From Candidatus Cyanaurora vandensis (GTDB lineage: Bacteria > Cyanobacteriota > Cyanobacteriia > Gloeobacterales > Anthocerotibacteraceae), in assembly GCF_013285555.1 (NCBI RefSeq), contig NZ_JAAXLT010000166.1, forward strand, positions 1-46,548: a DNA stretch of 46,548 nt, read 5' to 3'. Each line of letters opens with the position of its first letter. Position 1 is the first letter of the stretch. The notes under the pieces were generated by a model. That model saw only the letters and a list, made by a program, of their open reading frames with translations, was not told the origin of the DNA and did not search any database. The position numbers and the translations under genes are program-made. This document shows positions 1-8,578 of this stretch, in pieces.

Positions 1-213
1 GGGCACCACGGGCACCTTAGGGCTAATGCCGGTGGTGTGATAGACCGCCATATCTACGCCAAAGTACCAATCCATCCGTTCAGCCCAGAGACTAGTCAGT
101 AATGACAACAGCAGGTTGGGGCGTAGATTTTGGTCCTCATTATCCACAGGAGTATCATCCGAGCAGGGGAGGTGAGCAGTGCTGAAGGTGTGTGAGTGAG
201 GCTGAGCCACCAC
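1..213 (-). CDS. Uma2-family (DUF820) restriction-endonuclease-fold protein, N-terminal part, runs off left edge
   Basis: Reading the minus strand from a GTG at 213 (second GTG at 210) gives an open frame to the window edge. An in-frame TAA lies a few codons upstream, so the start cannot be much earlier. The peptide contains SDDTPVDNE, then LRPNLLLSLL, then WAERMDWYFGVDMAVYH and KVPVVP. This is the typical N-terminal half of the Uma2 family, which has a PD-(D/E)XK nuclease fold and is greatly expanded in cyanobacteria. The cellular role of the family is unknown. The catalytic half lies outside the window, so integrity cannot be judged. It is divergent from tldD, with about 180 bp between them. 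Confidence 0.7.
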   Translation of the reverse strand, partial: MVAQPHSHTFSTAHLPCSDDTPVDNEDQNLRPNLLLSLLTSLWAERMDWYFGVDMAVYHTTGISPKVPVVP

Positions 214-392
214 TGTGCGTACTACCAGGAATTATGACCTCATTATAAGTTGCTCAAACTTGACCGCTATCTATTAAGGTTTTTTATCCCTCTAAATCCC
301 TTTTTTAAGGGCTAGACTCGGCAATATCTCATAACTTCTCACATGTGATTAGCAGAGCTTCAGGTAATCTGTAGCAGAACACGAGGATGACT

Positions 393-1949
393 ATGCACCG
401 TCGGGATGTGATGCGGGGAATAGGGGCACTACCGCCCTTGCTACTGTTGGGAGACCGGCTTCAGGCGGCGGAATTGGCTAAACCTGTTTTCGCAGACGCA
501 GGCACGGCTAAGGATTTTTGTGAGACTGTCCTCAAGGCTGCTAAATCTGCCGGGGCCGATTATGTAGATGTCCGTCTGATCCGTACCCGTGAACAATCGC
601 TGTATGCCCGCAATAACCGTCTCGCTGAACTCGCCGATGACCTGAGTGCGGGGTTCGGGGTGCGCTGTCTGTACCGGGGAGCCTGGGGATTTGCCAGCTC
701 CAGTATCGTTAGCCCTGAGAGTGCTCAGACCACCGCCCAGCTTGCCGTTGAGATTGCTAAAGCCAGTGCCCGTAGCGTCGTGGAACCCGTCGTTCTAGTC
801 ACCGAACCCGTCCACGCCACCGGAAAATATATAACCCCCCGCGTGGTAGACCCCTTTGGGATTCCCCTTGCCAAAAAAGCAGAAATCCTACTGACCGCCA
901 ATGCCCAGATGCAGAAAATTCCCGAGGTCAAGGTGGCCTTTGGACAGATGCTCTTTATCCAGACTGATAAATACTTTGCTTCCTCCGAGGGTTCGTTTAT
1001 CCAGATTGATGGCCTGATTTCCACCGCTGAGCTGACTGCCAACGCTGCTGGGAACAACGACCAACAGTCGCGTACCTACGAGATTTTCCCCCGTCACGCG
1101 GGCTGGGAGTACATTGAGCAGGGTAACTTCGGTGCCCAAGCCGAACGGGTCGCCCAGGAAGCTAAGCTCAAACTGACGGCCCAAGCTAGTCCTCAAGGTA
1201 AATATGACTTGGTGTTGGATGGCAGTAATCTTTTCCTGACGATTCACGAGTCGGTTGGTCACGCGACTGAACTAGACCGGGTGTTGGGCTATGAAGCCGA
1301 TTACGCCGGGACGAGTTTTGCCACCACTGATAAGCTCGGCAACTTCAAGTACGGCTCCCAGTACGTCAACCTCGTGGCGGACAATCTCTACCCTGAGGGA
1401 CTCGCTTCCACCGGATTTGATGACGATGGCGTGGCCTGTCAACGCTGGGATATCGTCAAAGAAGGGACCTTGGTGGGTTACTCGACGAATCGTGAAGTGG
1501 CTGCGAAAATCAACCAAACCCGCTCCCGTGGCTCCTCCCGCGCCCAAGGCTGGGATGCGATCCCGATTGTGCGGATTGCCAATGTCGGGCTAGCTCCCGG
1601 TTCGGGTACCCCGGCGGAATTAATTAAAGATGTGAAGGACGGTATTTACATTGAGGGAAACGGTACCTTCAGCATTGACCAACGCCGTCTGAATTTCCAG
1701 TTTGGCGGGGATATGTTTTACCGTATCCGCAACGGCGAGAAAGCCGAAGTCCTTAAAGATGTCGTCTATCGCGGGGTCACGCCCCAGTTTTGGGGTAGCT
1801 GTGACGGAGTAGCCGGGGCTGAATACTGGAAACCTTACGGGGTCTTAAATTGTGGCAAAGGCCAACCCGCGCAGTCGGGACGGATGACCCACGGCGCGGC
1901 CCCGGCCCGCTTTCGCCAAATTGATGTAGCTCCAGGGAGGAATAGCTAA
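393..1949 (+). CDS. tldD: TldD-family metalloprotease with twin-arginine-like leader
   Basis: Zinc metalloprotease subunit of the TldD/TldE family, whose known heterodimer degrades unfolded peptides or trims modified precursor peptides such as microcin B17. The zinc motif HESVGH sits near residue 285. The downstream GFDDDGVACQ and SRAQGWDAIPIVR blocks are typical of TldD. An ATG at 387 directly abuts GAGG, whereas the ATG at 393 has GAGG at 383-386 with 6 nt spacing, so I chose 393. The N-terminus HRRDVMRG followed by a short hydrophobic stretch (GALPPLLLLG) looks like a Tat signal, which is odd for a family described as cytosolic. The stop overlaps the tldE start by one base, so the two are cotranscribed. 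The length of 518 aa is slightly above the usual 480. Confidence 0.93.
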   Translation: MHRRDVMRGIGALPPLLLLGDRLQAAELAKPVFADAGTAKDFCETVLKAAKSAGADYVDVRLIRTREQSLYARNNRLAELADDLSAGFGVRCLYRGAWGFASSSIVSPESAQTTAQLAVEIAKASARSVVEPVVLVTEPVHATGKYITPRVVDPFGIPLAKKAEILLTANAQMQKIPEVKVAFGQMLFIQTDKYFASSEGSFIQIDGLISTAELTANAAGNNDQQSRTYEIFPRHAGWEYIEQGNFGAQAERVAQEAKLKLTAQASPQGKYDLVLDGSNLFLTIHESVGHATELDRVLGYEADYAGTSFATTDKLGNFKYGSQYVNLVADNLYPEGLASTGFDDDGVACQRWDIVKEGTLVGYSTNREVAAKINQTRSRGSSRAQGWDAIPIVRIANVGLAPGSGTPAELIKDVKDGIYIEGNGTFSIDQRRLNFQFGGDMFYRIRNGEKAEVLKDVVYRGVTPQFWGSCDGVAGAEYWKPYGVLNCGKGQPAQSGRMTHGAAPARFRQIDVAPGRNS

Positions 1950-3262
1950 TGACTTTTATCACCAAGGACGCGGCTCAAAAACTGACCGCTGACCTGCTCA
2001 AACAAAAGACTGCCCCCGATGCCACCGTTTTCATTGGCTACCAGCGCAATGCCGTGAGCCGTTTCGCCAACAACGCCATCACCCAAAACACCCTGGTTGA
2101 AGCCACCAACATCCGGGTTGAATGTGCCTTTGAGGGTCGTAAAGGGGCCGCAAGCACCACCACGCTCACCCCCGAAGCCCTCACTGACACCCTACGCCGC
2201 GCTGAAGCGATTGCCAAAGTCGCCCCGCCCGACCCGGAATACCTGCCGCCCCTGGGACCCCAGACCTACCTCGCGCCGCCCGGTTATTCCCCCGAGACCG
2301 CCCGCCTAGCCGTAAATGAGCGGGCTAGCCGGGTCCTGACGATTACCGAAAAAGCCGCCAAAGCTAAAGTCCGCGCCTCTGGGACCGTGGAGAGTGGTGA
2401 ATCTGGGGCGGTACTTGCCAATTCAAAGGGTCTCTTTGCCTACGACTTGGGGAGCAACGGCTTGATTGGGACGACTATGACCGCCCCAGACAGTTCGGGG
2501 TGGGCCAGAGATACCGCCCCGGATATCCGTCTCCTTGATCCGAGTGCTCTCGCCGAAGCCGCCCTCGAACAGACCCGCATTGGTGCGGCCCCCAAGGACC
2601 TCGCCCCGGGCAAATACACGGTCATCCTCTCGCCAGCGGCGGTCAGTCAACTGGTCTGGTTCATGTTCTACCTGATGGACGGGCGCAGTACCACCGACGG
2701 CGTTACATTTTTGTCCAACGGCAAACTGGGTCAGAAACTCACCCCGGAAGCTATCAATATCTACAGTGACCCCCTCAATTCCCGCGCCCCAGGAGCAGCC
2801 TTTGGCGATAGTGGACTCCCGCAACGGCTGGTGAAATGGGTGGACCAAGGCGTGTTTAAAGAAGTGCGCTGGGACCGTTTCACCGCTCAAAAACAAAAGC
2901 AGACTCCCACACCATTTCCTGCCAACCTGATCATGGCGGGCGACGAGAGCAAGTCACTTATGGATCTTGTCAAGTCCACGGAACGCGGGGTTTTCCTTAC
3001 CCACGTCTGGTACGTGCGCTACATCAAACCTGCCGAGACCCTACTCACGGGCCTCACCCGCGACGGGACCTTCTTAATTGAGAATGGTAAATTCGCGGGG
3101 GGCGTGAAGAATCTCCGTTTCAACGAGAGCGTCCTGAGTCTGTTGCAACGGGTAGAAGCCATGTCCAAAGCCGTCTCTGCCGTAGACAATGAAGCCCCGC
3201 CCAGTTTATTCCCTGGACTCAAGGTGAAGGACTTCAATTTCGTCAGTGCTACCCAGTTCTAA
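1949..3262 (+). CDS. tldE: TldE/PmbA-family protease partner subunit
   Basis: Non-catalytic partner of TldD in the TldD/TldE heterodimer. The 437-residue protein has the PmbA fold but no HExxxH zinc motif, as known for TldE. Recognisable blocks are RFANNAITQN near the N-terminus, PGKYTVILSPAAVSQL in the middle and a C-terminal GVKNLRFNESV. The start ATG at 1949 shares its A with the tldD stop (TAATG) and follows AGGGAGGA, so translation is probably coupled. No signal peptide is visible, in contrast to the RR leader on the upstream partner. A perfect inverted repeat follows 10 bp after the stop. Confidence 0.92.
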   Translation: MTFITKDAAQKLTADLLKQKTAPDATVFIGYQRNAVSRFANNAITQNTLVEATNIRVECAFEGRKGAASTTTLTPEALTDTLRRAEAIAKVAPPDPEYLPPLGPQTYLAPPGYSPETARLAVNERASRVLTITEKAAKAKVRASGTVESGESGAVLANSKGLFAYDLGSNGLIGTTMTAPDSSGWARDTAPDIRLLDPSALAEAALEQTRIGAAPKDLAPGKYTVILSPAAVSQLVWFMFYLMDGRSTTDGVTFLSNGKLGQKLTPEAINIYSDPLNSRAPGAAFGDSGLPQRLVKWVDQGVFKEVRWDRFTAQKQKQTPTPFPANLIMAGDESKSLMDLVKSTERGVFLTHVWYVRYIKPAETLLTGLTRDGTFLIENGKFAGGVKNLRFNESVLSLLQRVEAMSKAVSAVDNEAPPSLFPGLKVKDFNFVSATQF

Positions 3263-3271
3263 TTGTTCATT

Positions 3272-3311
3272 GAAGATCTAGCCTAAGTATTTTACAATAG
3301 GCTAGATCTTC
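3272..3311 (+). terminator. Perfect 13-bp inverted repeat after tldE
   Basis: Arms GAAGATCTAGCCT (3272-3284) and AGGCTAGATCTTC (3299-3311) pair perfectly around a 14-nt AT-rich loop. The arms would form a stable hairpin just after the tldE stop, so a transcription-end role is likely. No T-run follows, so it is not a textbook intrinsic terminator. It also lies on the border between the GC-rich core and an AT-rich island carrying transposase debris, so it could be a mobile-element end instead. Confidence 0.5.
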
Positions 3312-3440
3312 GGAAGGATAACTAGTCTTGGACGAAAATACTCCCAATAATCATAGAAGCTTTCACACAACTGCTCGAAGCACTTGTGGTTACTTTCGGT
3401 CCTGGGGTACGGTAAGTATCATTTTGGAGATACAGGGAGC

Positions 3441-3740
3441 CTAAACGAGACAAAAGAGACTTTTATACCCATCTAGCCTCGGAAAACTAAACTTGCCCAC
3501 AGTCATACCTATCTCAAAGACGGACTTGACTACTTGGAATGACTTACATAAATGCCAGCACTCTCGTGGTAAGTCTTTCGCAGCTAACCACACATATTCT
3601 ATCGCGTTCTTCTCCGGTATATATGGGGTAGGACAGATACACTCTATCCGCCGATCTTTTCGCTCTAGTCCTTTGTTTCTCTCTTCAACCAAATTATCAA
3701 ACTTACTACCTAAAGAGGATAGAACAATGTCACAACACAT
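3441..3740 (-). pseudogene. IS630-type transposase remnant (C-terminal part)
   Basis: The frame carries the end of a DDE transposase: CICPTPYIPEKNAIEYVW, then ECWHLCKSFQVVK, then FSFPRLDGYK. The glutamate of the DDE triad is in the NAIE block. The same architecture occurs in the second remnant at 25068-25459 (Y-x-PExN-xxE-xxW ... ECWHLCKSF), so both derive from one family. Everything upstream, including both catalytic aspartates, is missing. The open frame's first ~40 codons reach into the 5' end of the plus-strand gene at 3727 and are probably not transposase. It is a dead fragment. The family call is by motif recognition, without a database search. Confidence 0.7.
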
Positions 3741-3996
3741 TAAAGATTTTAACGATGGCAGTGTTTTAGAATTTGATGCTGGTACTTTCGATGCTTGGTG
3801 TATTTATTTGAAAAAAACAGGACGTGAAAGATACGCACCCAGAGACAGGGAGTATTTCAGTGACTTAAGCGAACTATCGGGCAAACATACTAGTCAGCAA
3901 ATCTATAGTGATTTTGTTCTGATTTATGAACAAACAGACGTATCACTCAACTCAAACACTTTAGATTTAATTGTAAAAATTGTCAGCAAAATATGA
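3727..3996 (+). CDS. Small conserved-looking hypothetical protein (89 aa), first of an overlapping pair
   Basis: The ATG at 3727 has a good ribosome binding site (AGAGGA, 9 nt upstream). The product begins MSQHIKDFNDGSVLEFD and contains FDAWCIYLKKTGRERYAPRD and YEQTDVSLNS. It is acidic and soluble, without signal or membrane segments. I recognise the general look of an uncharacterised family (DGS-LEFD-G-FD-WC-YL) but cannot name a function. Base composition is clearly more AT-rich than the flanking core genes, which suggests transfer. It overlaps the next gene by 17 bp, and its upstream region is transposase debris. Confidence 0.7.
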   Translation: MSQHIKDFNDGSVLEFDAGTFDAWCIYLKKTGRERYAPRDREYFSDLSELSGKHTSQQIYSDFVLIYEQTDVSLNSNTLDLIVKIVSKI

Positions 3997-4213
3997 TCAT
4001 GATTCGCTTAAAATTCAAATTATTTTTACTATTATTTATGCTGGAATGGTTGCAGAAGAAAACAAAAAATTTACTAAGCTAGGTAAAAGAGTGAAGCACC
4101 TCGGCGTATATCAAATTCTAATAGAGGGAATGCCAGCACACCAAGCAGCTAATTTCAGTAAAGGTAAAAAATGGCGAGAGATTGCGACTGATTGTAAAAA
4201 TCGAGGATTCTGA
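3980..4213 (+). CDS. Small hypothetical protein (77 aa), second of an overlapping pair
   Basis: The frame opens at a TTG (3980) inside the end of the preceding gene and reads LSAKYDHDSLKIQIIF, then VAEENKKFTKLGKRVKHLGVYQILIEG, then KGKKWREIATDCKNRGF. The basic composition and regular amphipathic pattern look like a genuine protein. No Shine-Dalgarno sequence precedes the TTG, so expression would depend on coupling to the upstream gene, or on a frameshift that fuses the two. Acidic-then-basic overlapping small genes are the typical arrangement of two-protein modules, but no toxin or antitoxin family is recognised. It shares the AT-rich composition of its partner. Confidence 0.6.
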   Translation: MSAKYDHDSLKIQIIFTIIYAGMVAEENKKFTKLGKRVKHLGVYQILIEGMPAHQAANFSKGKKWREIATDCKNRGF

Positions 4214-4501
4214 AGGCAAATTTTGTTGGCGATTACAATTACCCCTTATCCTGGGTCATGCTCAAAAAATCTGCTATCACTTTGATAGTCCGTCCGGCTA
4301 CTTGACCATCAGCGCAGCATGAGCAGTGGTCTAGCAGTGGCGGAAAGCTTGGCAATCTGGACTAAGGGTCCATGGCAGTTCTCGCGGTGAAGTGTGGCGA
4401 GGAGGAACCGCTGCTGAAGTGCTGGGAATGGCTAATCTCTAGAAGTGGGCCTAGTCCGTGTACTTCATCCCTTGCGATCAACCTCCGCTAGACTAAGGGG
4501 A

Positions 4502-7500
4502 ATGATTGAGGCTTCACCAGTGCTCATCCTGCATGGGACATGGATTCCAGATTTAGAAGCTGGTTTTATTCAGAAAGGAGCCTTTTACCTGTGGGTAGAA
4601 TCGGACGGCAAGCCCTGGTATCTGAACCTTAAAGCCCTGCGGACTTTTTTAGCCAGTAGCTTGAACATAGAAGCACCAGCGAGTTATTTTATTGAACAGA
4701 CTTTGTTATTACCTACTGCTGCTGGTCAGCCATTGCCATCTTTTGAGTTGGCGAGGTATCTAGAAACAGAGTTGCCTGAGCAGTTTGAGTGGCAGTTCTG
4801 GCAGATAGCTTGCTATCGACTGGCAGCCAGTACCTATTCAGCCAAGGGCTCCCCCGTTATTCGTCTCCTGCATGACCTATACTTTCGGGTCCGCTATGAG
4901 CTCAATGACGTGCAGTTCGGCTCAGATTTACTATTTTGGCATCACTATAGTCAGTTTCTCAAAGGGATTCTTTATAAAGACCATTACATCCCGGCCCTGA
5001 AGCTGCGGCAGTTACCCGCTCAGGGTAAGCGTAAGCAGCCCGTCAGCGAAATCTATCCCAGTTGGCAATTTGTCTCAGCTCAATATGAAGCAGGCATTCT
5101 TGAGTATAGTCAGCAGATGCCCTTAGTCTGTGCCAGTGGGCAGACAGGACAGGTAGGTTTTTGGGACCGGGAGACGCTACTTCGTCACTTCTCAGAGAAT
5201 TTGTTGGTGGATATTGTGACTCATACCCCGCTCCCTGAAGTCTTAAGCAAGCAGTTGGGCGGTTCGTTGGTCGAGGATTGTCTAAATTTAGCCTCCCCCT
5301 GGTTGAGTAGTCTGGATGGGGTATGGGAGACCTACCAGCAATGGTTGATCTGGAAACACCGACTGACCACTGCCCGCACTGCTACCTCCTTCGTACTCGG
5401 TCTACAACTAGAGGCCCCGGAGAATGAAGGCCCTTGGCAGTTGCGTTTCCTAGTCTCCTCGCGCTCCGCTCCCTCCTGGCAACTGTCGCTCGCTGATTAC
5501 TGGGGCCGGGATGCAGAGGCTAAGGCCCAGTTACAACCGTACCTAGGTAGCCAATTTGAGCCGCAGTTACTCCTCGCCCTGGGTTACGCCGCCCGGATGT
5601 GGTTACCACTCTGGACAGGACTGCACACCGACCGTCCGACGGGGTTGGTCCTCACCATGGAAGAGGCCTTTACTTTCCTGCAAGAAGCGGCTTGGGTCTT
5701 GGAGGAGGCGGGCTACCGGGTTATGGTGCCCGCTTGGTGGACCCCTGAAGGTAGGCGACGCGCAAAAGTACGCTTGAAAGCGGGTAGTAGTAGTGGGTCG
5801 GCAACCGTAAATAAGGGTTACTTCAGCCTTGATGCGCTGGTGGAATATAGCTATGAGCTAGCAATTGGGGGCGAGACGGTCAGCCCACAGGAGTGGGAGG
5901 CACTGGTCGCCGCTAAAACTCCCTTGGTGCGTTTCCGGGGGGAGTGGCTAGCTCTGGAGCAGGCACAGATGGCGCAGTTACTTGGATTCTGGCAGTCCCA
6001 TCGTCAGGCCCAGTCAACCATGCCCCTTCTGGAGTGGATGAAGTTCACCGCCAATCAGCCAGACCTGGAAGTTGAGCAGGATGCCACGCTACAAGCAGTA
6101 TTCGCCCGCCTGAAGGACCGTTCGCGCCTGGAATTACTCCCTGACCCGCCCGGTTTGGTCGGTACTTTACGCCCTTACCAACAACGGGGAGTCTCGTGGC
6201 TGATTTATCTGGAACAACTGGGGTTAGGAGCTTGTTTAGCAGACGATATGGGCTTGGGTAAGACGATCCAGGTGATTGCCCGACTAGTTCACGAAAAAGC
6301 CCAAGGGGACCGACCGGGACCGACCTTGCTGGTTGCACCCACTTCGGTGTTAGGGAACTGGCGTAAGGAAATCGAAAAGTTCGCCCCCCAGCTACGCACG
6401 ATGATCCACTACGGCCCCAAACGAATCACTGACACCCCCACCTTTAAGGCGACAAGCTTGGACCATGATGTGGTCCTGACCAGTTTCACCCTGGTCCGCA
6501 AGGATGAAAAACTCTTGGCGAGTCTGCGTTGGCAACGGCTGGTAATTGACGAGGCCCAGAATATCAAGAACCCGAAAGCAGCCCAGACCAAAGCCCTGCT
6601 TAAAATTTCGGCCCAGACCCGTCTCGCCCTCACCGGTACGCCCGTCGAGAACCGTTTACTAGACCTGTGGTCCATCTTCCACTTTCTCAATCCCGGCTAT
6701 CTGGGGAGCGCGGTCCAGTTCCGCAAAAGCTTCGAGTTACCGATTGTCCGCGATAATGACCGTCAGCAAGCAACCATCCTCAAACGCTTAGTTGAACCCC
6801 TCATCCTGCGGCGCGTGAAGACCGACCCGCAGATTATCCAGGACTTGCCCGACAAAATTGAGCAGAAACTTTTTTGCCAGTTGACCAAAGAGCAGGCTTC
6901 CCTGTATCAAGCAGTTACGAGTGAAGTGGCAAGACAGATCAACGATACCGAGGGCATTACCCGCCAAGGTTTGATCCTTTCCACCCTGATGAAACTCAAA
7001 CAAATCTGTAACCACCCCCGGCAATTCCTGCAAGATAATAGTCCTTTCACCCCGGAACGCTCCCACAAACTCAGTCGGCTTGCCGAAATGACGGAAGAAG
7101 TAATTGCTGAGGGGGAGAGTCTGCTGGTCTTCACGCAGTTTCACGAGATTGGGACGGCTCTGGAGCGTTACTTCCGGGGCTACCGCTACCGTACTTACTA
7201 CATCCACGGCGGGGTCAGTCGGGACAAGCGGGAACGGATGATTACCGAATTCCAGGACCCCGCGAGCGGACCAGCGGTTTTTATTCTGTCGCTGAAGGCC
7301 GGAGGCGTGGGCATCACCCTCACGCGGGCCAACCATGTCTTCCACTTTGACCGTTGGTGGAACCCCGCTGTCGAGGACCAAGCGACGGACCGCGCTTTTC
7401 GGATTGGGCAAAAGAAAAATGTTTTTGTCCACAAGTTCGTCACCCTCGGGACCTTGGAGGAGCGAATTGACCAGATCATTCAAGACAAGAAACAACTGTC

Positions 7501-7597
7501 TATCACTGTGGTGGGTACCGATGAATCCTGGTTGAGTACGCTGGATAATGAGCGGTTTAAACAGTTGATTACCCTTAGTGAAAACGCCATGATTTGA
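4502..7597 (+). CDS. SNF2-family DEAD/DEAH-type helicase (HepA/RapA-like ATPase)
   Basis: A DNA translocase of the Swi2/Snf2 superfamily. The N-terminal ~550 residues match the bacterial SNF2-associated region. The motor follows: Walker A DDMGLGKTIQ near residue 580, DEAQ box (VIDEAQNIKNP) near 682, LTGTPVENRL, then the second RecA lobe with FTQFHEIG and the arginine-finger block DQATDRAFRIGQ near 960. An upstream GTG (4445) is possible, but the ATG at 4502 has AAGGGG just before it and a natural N-terminus (MIEASPVLILHGTWIP). The SWIM gene follows after 11 bp, a pairing seen in many bacteria. It probably acts in nucleoid or transcription-complex remodelling, but the exact substrate cannot be told from sequence. 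Confidence 0.93.
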   Translation: MIEASPVLILHGTWIPDLEAGFIQKGAFYLWVESDGKPWYLNLKALRTFLASSLNIEAPASYFIEQTLLLPTAAGQPLPSFELARYLETELPEQFEWQFWQIACYRLAASTYSAKGSPVIRLLHDLYFRVRYELNDVQFGSDLLFWHHYSQFLKGILYKDHYIPALKLRQLPAQGKRKQPVSEIYPSWQFVSAQYEAGILEYSQQMPLVCASGQTGQVGFWDRETLLRHFSENLLVDIVTHTPLPEVLSKQLGGSLVEDCLNLASPWLSSLDGVWETYQQWLIWKHRLTTARTATSFVLGLQLEAPENEGPWQLRFLVSSRSAPSWQLSLADYWGRDAEAKAQLQPYLGSQFEPQLLLALGYAARMWLPLWTGLHTDRPTGLVLTMEEAFTFLQEAAWVLEEAGYRVMVPAWWTPEGRRRAKVRLKAGSSSGSATVNKGYFSLDALVEYSYELAIGGETVSPQEWEALVAAKTPLVRFRGEWLALEQAQMAQLLGFWQSHRQAQSTMPLLEWMKFTANQPDLEVEQDATLQAVFARLKDRSRLELLPDPPGLVGTLRPYQQRGVSWLIYLEQLGLGACLADDMGLGKTIQVIARLVHEKAQGDRPGPTLLVAPTSVLGNWRKEIEKFAPQLRTMIHYGPKRITDTPTFKATSLDHDVVLTSFTLVRKDEKLLASLRWQRLVIDEAQNIKNPKAAQTKALLKISAQTRLALTGTPVENRLLDLWSIFHFLNPGYLGSAVQFRKSFELPIVRDNDRQQATILKRLVEPLILRRVKTDPQIIQDLPDKIEQKLFCQLTKEQASLYQAVTSEVARQINDTEGITRQGLILSTLMKLKQICNHPRQFLQDNSPFTPERSHKLSRLAEMTEEVIAEGESLLVFTQFHEIGTALERYFRGYRYRTYYIHGGVSRDKRERMITEFQDPASGPAVFILSLKAGGVGITLTRANHVFHFDRWWNPAVEDQATDRAFRIGQKKNVFVHKFVTLGTLEERIDQIIQDKKQLSITVVGTDESWLSTLDNERFKQLITLSENAMI

Positions 7598-7608
7598 GGA
7601 GTAGACCG

Positions 7609-8439
7609 ATGCGCCAAAGCCGGACTTGGTGGGGAAGACGGTTCATTACCGCCCTGGAAGAATTTTGTGATCCTGCCCGTTTAAGTCGGGGCCGCGCCTA
7701 TTTGCGGAATGGTCGGATTCTGAGTTTTGTGATTGCCGATGGTCGTGTCACCGCCACGGTACGCGGTTCGGTTAACCCCTACTTCGGGACCTACACTGAG
7801 CCACACTACAACACGGGGCTTAGTTTGACGCCAATTCCGAGCCAGGATTGGGAGCGGATCATTGCCCGACTTGCATCTCAAGCCAGTACCGTGACTCGAC
7901 TCTTGATGAACGAGGTTCCTGAGGATATTGAAGCGAGCTTTGTATCCTGTCAAACCCTACTACCTGAGCGTGAACAGGATTTTAAAACTGATTGTTCATG
8001 TCCTGATTATGAGAATCCCTGCAAGCACGTCGCGGGCGTACTTTATCGTCTCGCCGCCGAACTCGACCACAATCCCCTCCTCTTATTTGAACTGCGGGGT
8101 CTCTCACGGGCTGAACTCCACAACCAACTCCGCCGCGACCCCTTGGGTCAATCTTTAGCCGCCGGTCTCGAGGAACAATCGCCCGTCCCCGAACTATCGG
8201 CTGCCTACTACACCAGCCCACAGCTACAGACGCGACCCGAAACCAGCCTCAAGGAGTTTTGGCAGGGGTCAAAGCGTCTACCTCAAGACCTCACCGCCCC
8301 CGAACCGACCGCCATCCCCGCTCTCCTGCTCAAGACTGAGGGCGACTATCCTGCTTTTTGGGAGCGCGAGAATTCCTTCTTAGCCGCAATGGAGGGCATC
8401 TATGAGCGCGTCCGCACCAAAAATCAGAGCGTTCTGTAG
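7609..8439 (+). CDS. SWIM zinc-finger domain protein
   Basis: The SWIM motif CxCx(n)CxH is seen in DCSCPDYENPCKHVAGV, about residues 123-139. SWIM fingers are thought to bind DNA or protein and are commonly encoded next to SNF2 ATPases. The start at ATG 7609 is set by GAGGAG seven bases upstream. That ribosome site overlaps the stop codon of the helicase gene, so the two are almost certainly one operon. The N-terminal RTWWGRRFITALEEF stretch is typical of these partners. The C-terminal ~100 residues (from about EEQSPVPELSA) are poorly conserved in appearance. The likely role is an accessory subunit or targeting factor for the helicase. Confidence 0.88.
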   Translation: MRQSRTWWGRRFITALEEFCDPARLSRGRAYLRNGRILSFVIADGRVTATVRGSVNPYFGTYTEPHYNTGLSLTPIPSQDWERIIARLASQASTVTRLLMNEVPEDIEASFVSCQTLLPEREQDFKTDCSCPDYENPCKHVAGVLYRLAAELDHNPLLLFELRGLSRAELHNQLRRDPLGQSLAAGLEEQSPVPELSAAYYTSPQLQTRPETSLKEFWQGSKRLPQDLTAPEPTAIPALLLKTEGDYPAFWERENSFLAAMEGIYERVRTKNQSVL

Positions 8440-8452
8440 CGGTCTCGCCCAT

Positions 8453-8475
8453 ACCCTGCCGGGCACAGGCAGGGT
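8453..8475. terminator. Hairpin between convergent genes
   Basis: ACCCTGCC (8453-8460) and GGCAGGGT (8468-8475) form an 8-bp GC-rich stem with a 7-nt loop, in the short gap between the converging SWIM and comEC genes. It could end transcription from both sides. There is no clear T-tract on either strand, so this is a moderate-confidence call. Confidence 0.45.
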
Positions 8476-8578
8476 GGAGGACCAAGGCAGAAGCGAGTGG
8501 ACCTTAGTTATGACTGCTGCCTAAAGAAGCATCCTCAACTCAAAGGGATGGCTAGCATTCATGGGATGGCGGGGCCGC

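Noticed and set aside
6788-7495. Long open frame (235 codons) antisense to the SNF2 helicase
   Set aside because: It lies wholly opposite the conserved helicase motor; no ribosome site and no recognisable motif.
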